Source: Actinoplanes siamensis
GTDB lineage: Bacteria > Actinomycetota > Actinomycetes > Mycobacteriales > Micromonosporaceae
DNA: 64,000 bases
Assembly (NCBI RefSeq): GCF_016862395.1
Contig: NZ_BOMW01000032.1
Span: forward strand, 62,001-126,000
Direction of reading: 5' to 3'
The notes under the pieces are model-generated. The model did no database searches, was not told the DNA's origin, and saw only the letters and a list, made by a program, of their open reading frames with translations. Shown piece after piece: positions 61,930 through 64,000 of the stretch (positions are counted from its first letter, which is position 1; the number at the start of each line of letters is the position of its first letter). The position numbers and the translations under genes were made by a program.

Positions 61930-62287
61930 TGATGTTCCCCATGCTTGCGTGCCTGAAGGTCCGCCGGAAAGCGGCCAGGAAAGCGCGGGACAAGCCGATG
62001 GATGATCGTCGGCGATGCGCTTCGTGAGCACACGCTAACGCACGACGCCCAGATTGCACGGAAGGCGCCTCGGCGTTTTCACGGGACCTGTTGCAGGTTC
62101 TTGTCAAAAGTTAGAACAGTGCCATGCCAACATGTGTGATCTTTTTGTTCGGGTCACTCGTCAGTGGTACCCCCGTGTCGCGATCCGGGCTTCGGCGCGT
62201 TGTTCCGGTGCAGGCCGGGACGGGGGTACGTCACCCGCGCGTGTGTCGATTTGGGAAATTAGCCCGGTTCGCCTAGTTTTGTGCGCC
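61930..62287. other. Divergent promoter region between the megasynthase and a small secreted protein
   Basis: About 360 bp, distinctly less GC-rich than the flanks around 62040-62170. It includes TTGACA-like hexamers on the minus strand near 62100 but no convincing partner -10. No gene is supported. It presumably contains the promoters of both flanking genes. Confidence 0.5.
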
Positions 62288-62707
62288 ATGAAGCACGCAA
62301 CCATGCGGTGGCTGGCCGCAGCCGTGGCGCTGGCCGGCATCGCCTCCGCCAGCCCCGCCCAGGCAGCCCCGTCGGATCCCCCCTTCGGTCCCATTCGGAT
62401 GAACGCGACCGCCTACTACGGAACGCTCGACGTCATCGCTCGCGAGACGCTCGGGCTCAAGGCCCAATTCACCACCTGGGACGGTCACCCGGTGGCCGGC
62501 CTGCCGATCCAGTTCACCACCACGGGTGAGCGCTTCCCGCTCTGTGAGGCGACCACCGACTTCGGCGGCTGGGCCGAGTGCAAGAACGGGCCCGTCCCGC
62601 CGCCCGTCTCGCTGGCGAACCTGCTGGTCAACGGCTACGACGCGGTCTGGCAGGGCAACCGGCGGTTCGCGCCGGTGAGTGCGCACAACAACATCGGTAT
62701 CGGCTGA
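62288..62707 (+). CDS. Small secreted Ig-like-domain protein
   Basis: A 139-residue exported protein: signal peptide MKHATMRWLAAAVALAGIASASPAQA, then one domain resembling a bacterial Ig-like (Big-type) strand pattern (LGLKAQFTTWDGHPVAGLPIQFTT, then two cysteines CEATTDFGGWAEC). ATG 62288 is chosen for the signal peptide. The role is unknown. It sits between the megasynthase and the desaturase but on the other strand. Confidence 0.72.
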   Translation: MKHATMRWLAAAVALAGIASASPAQAAPSDPPFGPIRMNATAYYGTLDVIARETLGLKAQFTTWDGHPVAGLPIQFTTTGERFPLCEATTDFGGWAECKNGPVPPPVSLANLLVNGYDAVWQGNRRFAPVSAHNNIGIG

Positions 62708-62829
62708 CCGCTGCCGGACCCGGGACGCGGCGGACCGCGTACCGGTGAATCGGGAAATGCGGCCGTGAGGTGCGTGCTCACCTGGTGGCGCACCCGCGGC
62801 CGCCCCCGGATCCCCGCTCCCGGCGGGGC

Positions 62830-63846
62830 TCAGCCGCCGGCCCGTCCGGCGCGCAGGTCGGCGCCGACGTCGTGCAGGTGGCGCAGCGCCTGCCGGTACG
62901 ACTCGACGAGTCCGGTCATCTCATAGGGCACCCCGATCTCCGCGCAGTAGTCCCGCACCAGGGGCTGGGCCTTGCGCAGGTTGGGCGTCGGCATCGCGGG
63001 GAACAGGTGATGCTCGATCTGGTAGTTCAACCCGCCCAGGGCCACGTCGGTCAGCCAGCCGCCGCGGACGTTCCGTGAGGTCAGCACCTGCTTGCGGAAG
63101 AAGTCCTCGGTGCCGTCCGGATGCGGCATCCCCTTGTGGTTGGGCGCGAAGGTCAGACCCAGATAGACCCCGAACAGCGCCTGGTGCACGACCAGGAACG
63201 CCAGCGCCTGCGCCGGGGTGAGCACCAGCAGCAGGGCCGCGGCGTAACCGGCGAAGTGCGCGCCGAGCAGCGCCCACTCCGCGCGGCGCCGCTTCACCGT
63301 CTTGTCCAGCAGGGCCCGGACGCTGTCCCGCTTCAACGAGATCCCGAGCAGGGTGAGCAGCGGGAAGAAGAGCCACGCCTGATGCCTGGCCAGGAAGCCC
63401 TTGCCGGCCGCCGCCTCCCGGGACCAGACCAGCACGCCCGGCCCGACGTCCGGGTCCAGGTCGTCGTGGTTCGGGTTGGCGTGGTGCTTGGTGTGCTTGT
63501 CCATCCAGTATCCGTAGGACATCCCGATCGCCAGGTTGCCGGCCAGCAGGCCGGCTCGGGCGCTCGGCGCGTTGGTGCGGAACACCTGCCGGTGCGCGAG
63601 GTCGTGCGCGACCAGCGCCACCTGGGCGTTGACCACGGCCAGGAAGACCGCCACGGCCAGCGTCCACCAGGACGCGCCGACCAGGAGGAACGCCGCCCAC
63701 CCGGCGATCAGGGCGAGCGTCACCAGGCTCAGGCGCACGGCGTAGTGGCCGGGACGGCGGCGCATCAGGCCGGCCGCGTTGATCCGGCGGTTGAGTTCGG
63801 CGAAGTCGCTTCCGGCGGCCCGCGGCCGCTCCGTCGTGGTGGTCAT
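62830..63846 (-). CDS. Membrane fatty acid desaturase
   Basis: A 338-residue di-iron acyl-lipid/acyl-CoA desaturase with three histidine boxes: HDLAH (81-85), HTKHH (118-122) and QIEHH near residue 276, with about four membrane helices between them. The glutamine in the third box is typical of front-end/linoleoyl-type desaturases. It introduces a double bond into a fatty acyl chain. A palindrome and the start of another gene lie divergently upstream. Confidence 0.9.
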   Translation of the reverse strand: MTTTTERPRAAGSDFAELNRRINAAGLMRRRPGHYAVRLSLVTLALIAGWAAFLLVGASWWTLAVAVFLAVVNAQVALVAHDLAHRQVFRTNAPSARAGLLAGNLAIGMSYGYWMDKHTKHHANPNHDDLDPDVGPGVLVWSREAAAGKGFLARHQAWLFFPLLTLLGISLKRDSVRALLDKTVKRRRAEWALLGAHFAGYAAALLLVLTPAQALAFLVVHQALFGVYLGLTFAPNHKGMPHPDGTEDFFRKQVLTSRNVRGGWLTDVALGGLNYQIEHHLFPAMPTPNLRKAQPLVRDYCAEIGVPYEMTGLVESYRQALRHLHDVGADLRAGRAGG

Positions 63847-63906
63847 GTCTCTCCACCCAACCGGAGCGATCCGCCGCCGTCAGGAGTGCAGACCCCCCGG
63901 TGCGGG

Positions 63907-63924
63907 GGTAGTGCTGGCACTACC
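63907..63924. promoter_or_regulatory. Palindromic operator upstream of the desaturase
   Basis: GGTAGTGC (63907-63914) and GCACTACC (63917-63924) are perfect 8-bp arms around TG, in the 111-bp gap between the divergent desaturase and the partial gene at 63958. It is a likely binding site for a dimeric regulator such as a NarL/LuxR-type response regulator. Confidence 0.6.
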
Positions 63925-63957
63925 GACAGGGGTGCGCGGGGCGAGCAGGATGGGGGC

Positions 63958-64000
63958 ATGGACTCGCGTGACTGGATCCGCGACGGGCTCCGGGCCGTCC
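63958..64000 (+). CDS. Start of an unidentified gene, cut by the window edge
   Basis: ATG 63958 opens MDSRDWIRDGLRAV before the sequence ends; GAGCAGGA about 8 nt upstream could be the ribosome site. Fourteen residues do not allow identification. A sensor kinase next to a desaturase would be a familiar arrangement (DesK-like), but this is only a guess from position. Confidence 0.4.
   Translation, partial: MDSRDWIRDGLRAV

Overview
The window is very GC-rich DNA with GTG and occasional TTG starts, overlapping ATGA/GTGA gene junctions and a typical actinobacterial gene complement: coproporphyrin-dependent haem genes, Lsr2, LigC with a Prim-Pol, and an MMPL exporter beside a polyketide synthase. 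It looks like a chromosomal segment of a Micromonosporaceae species, plausibly Actinoplanes or a close relative. The genus is an inference from gene content and style. I saw no tRNA, rRNA, CRISPR array, IS element or phage module.

Layout. 1-7.7 kb: the end of a membrane-anchored trypsin-like protease, DUF3000, the haem genes hemE-hemY-hemQ, a GNAT, a CBM48 protein, a WrbA-like remnant, thyA-folA and msrB. 7.8-23.2 kb: housekeeping and repair genes. These include an LPXTG-type surface protein, a Prim-Pol/LigC repair pair, HipA-like kinase plus DUF3037, an RHH-like protein with a tandem-octamer operator, a TetR-controlled lipid/membrane operon, a dGTPase-like HD protein, a lipid kinase and a 3-methyladenine glycosylase. 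23.4-27.8 kb: an ECF sigma/anti-sigma pair, and in front of it a three-gene surface operon (lipoprotein, DUF4142, Asn/Gly-repeat protein) carrying an ECF-style promoter.

28.6-35.2 kb: a minus-strand cluster HerA-like ATPase, SbcD, SbcC, NurA-like nuclease, i.e. an archaeal-style double-strand-break end-processing set in an actinobacterium. 35.3-38.3 kb: a tiny Cys-rich protein translationally coupled to a RibD-like reductase, then two ACT-domain proteins, the second with its ribosome-binding site inside a perfect hairpin. 38.5-40.7 kb: a decayed biotin locus. bioB and bioF have both lost internal segments (bioF also its PLP lysine) while bioD is intact. 40.8-48.2 kb: ROK kinase, HAD hydrolase, methyltransferase, a full-length GGDEF-EAL protein, an SDR and Lsr2.

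49.0-63.9 kb: the most interesting region. A minus-strand block encodes a KS-AT-ACP-alpha-oxoamine-synthase megasynthase, an MMPL exporter, a CDP-alcohol phosphatidyltransferase, an acyl-CoA synthetase, a GT39-type membrane glycosyltransferase and a GMC oxidase, with a fatty acid desaturase nearby. Together they suggest an exported amino-ketone lipid, sphingoid-like or ketopyrroline-like, with a phospho-alcohol and/or sugar head. This pathway is an inference from the gene set. No product can be read from sequence alone.
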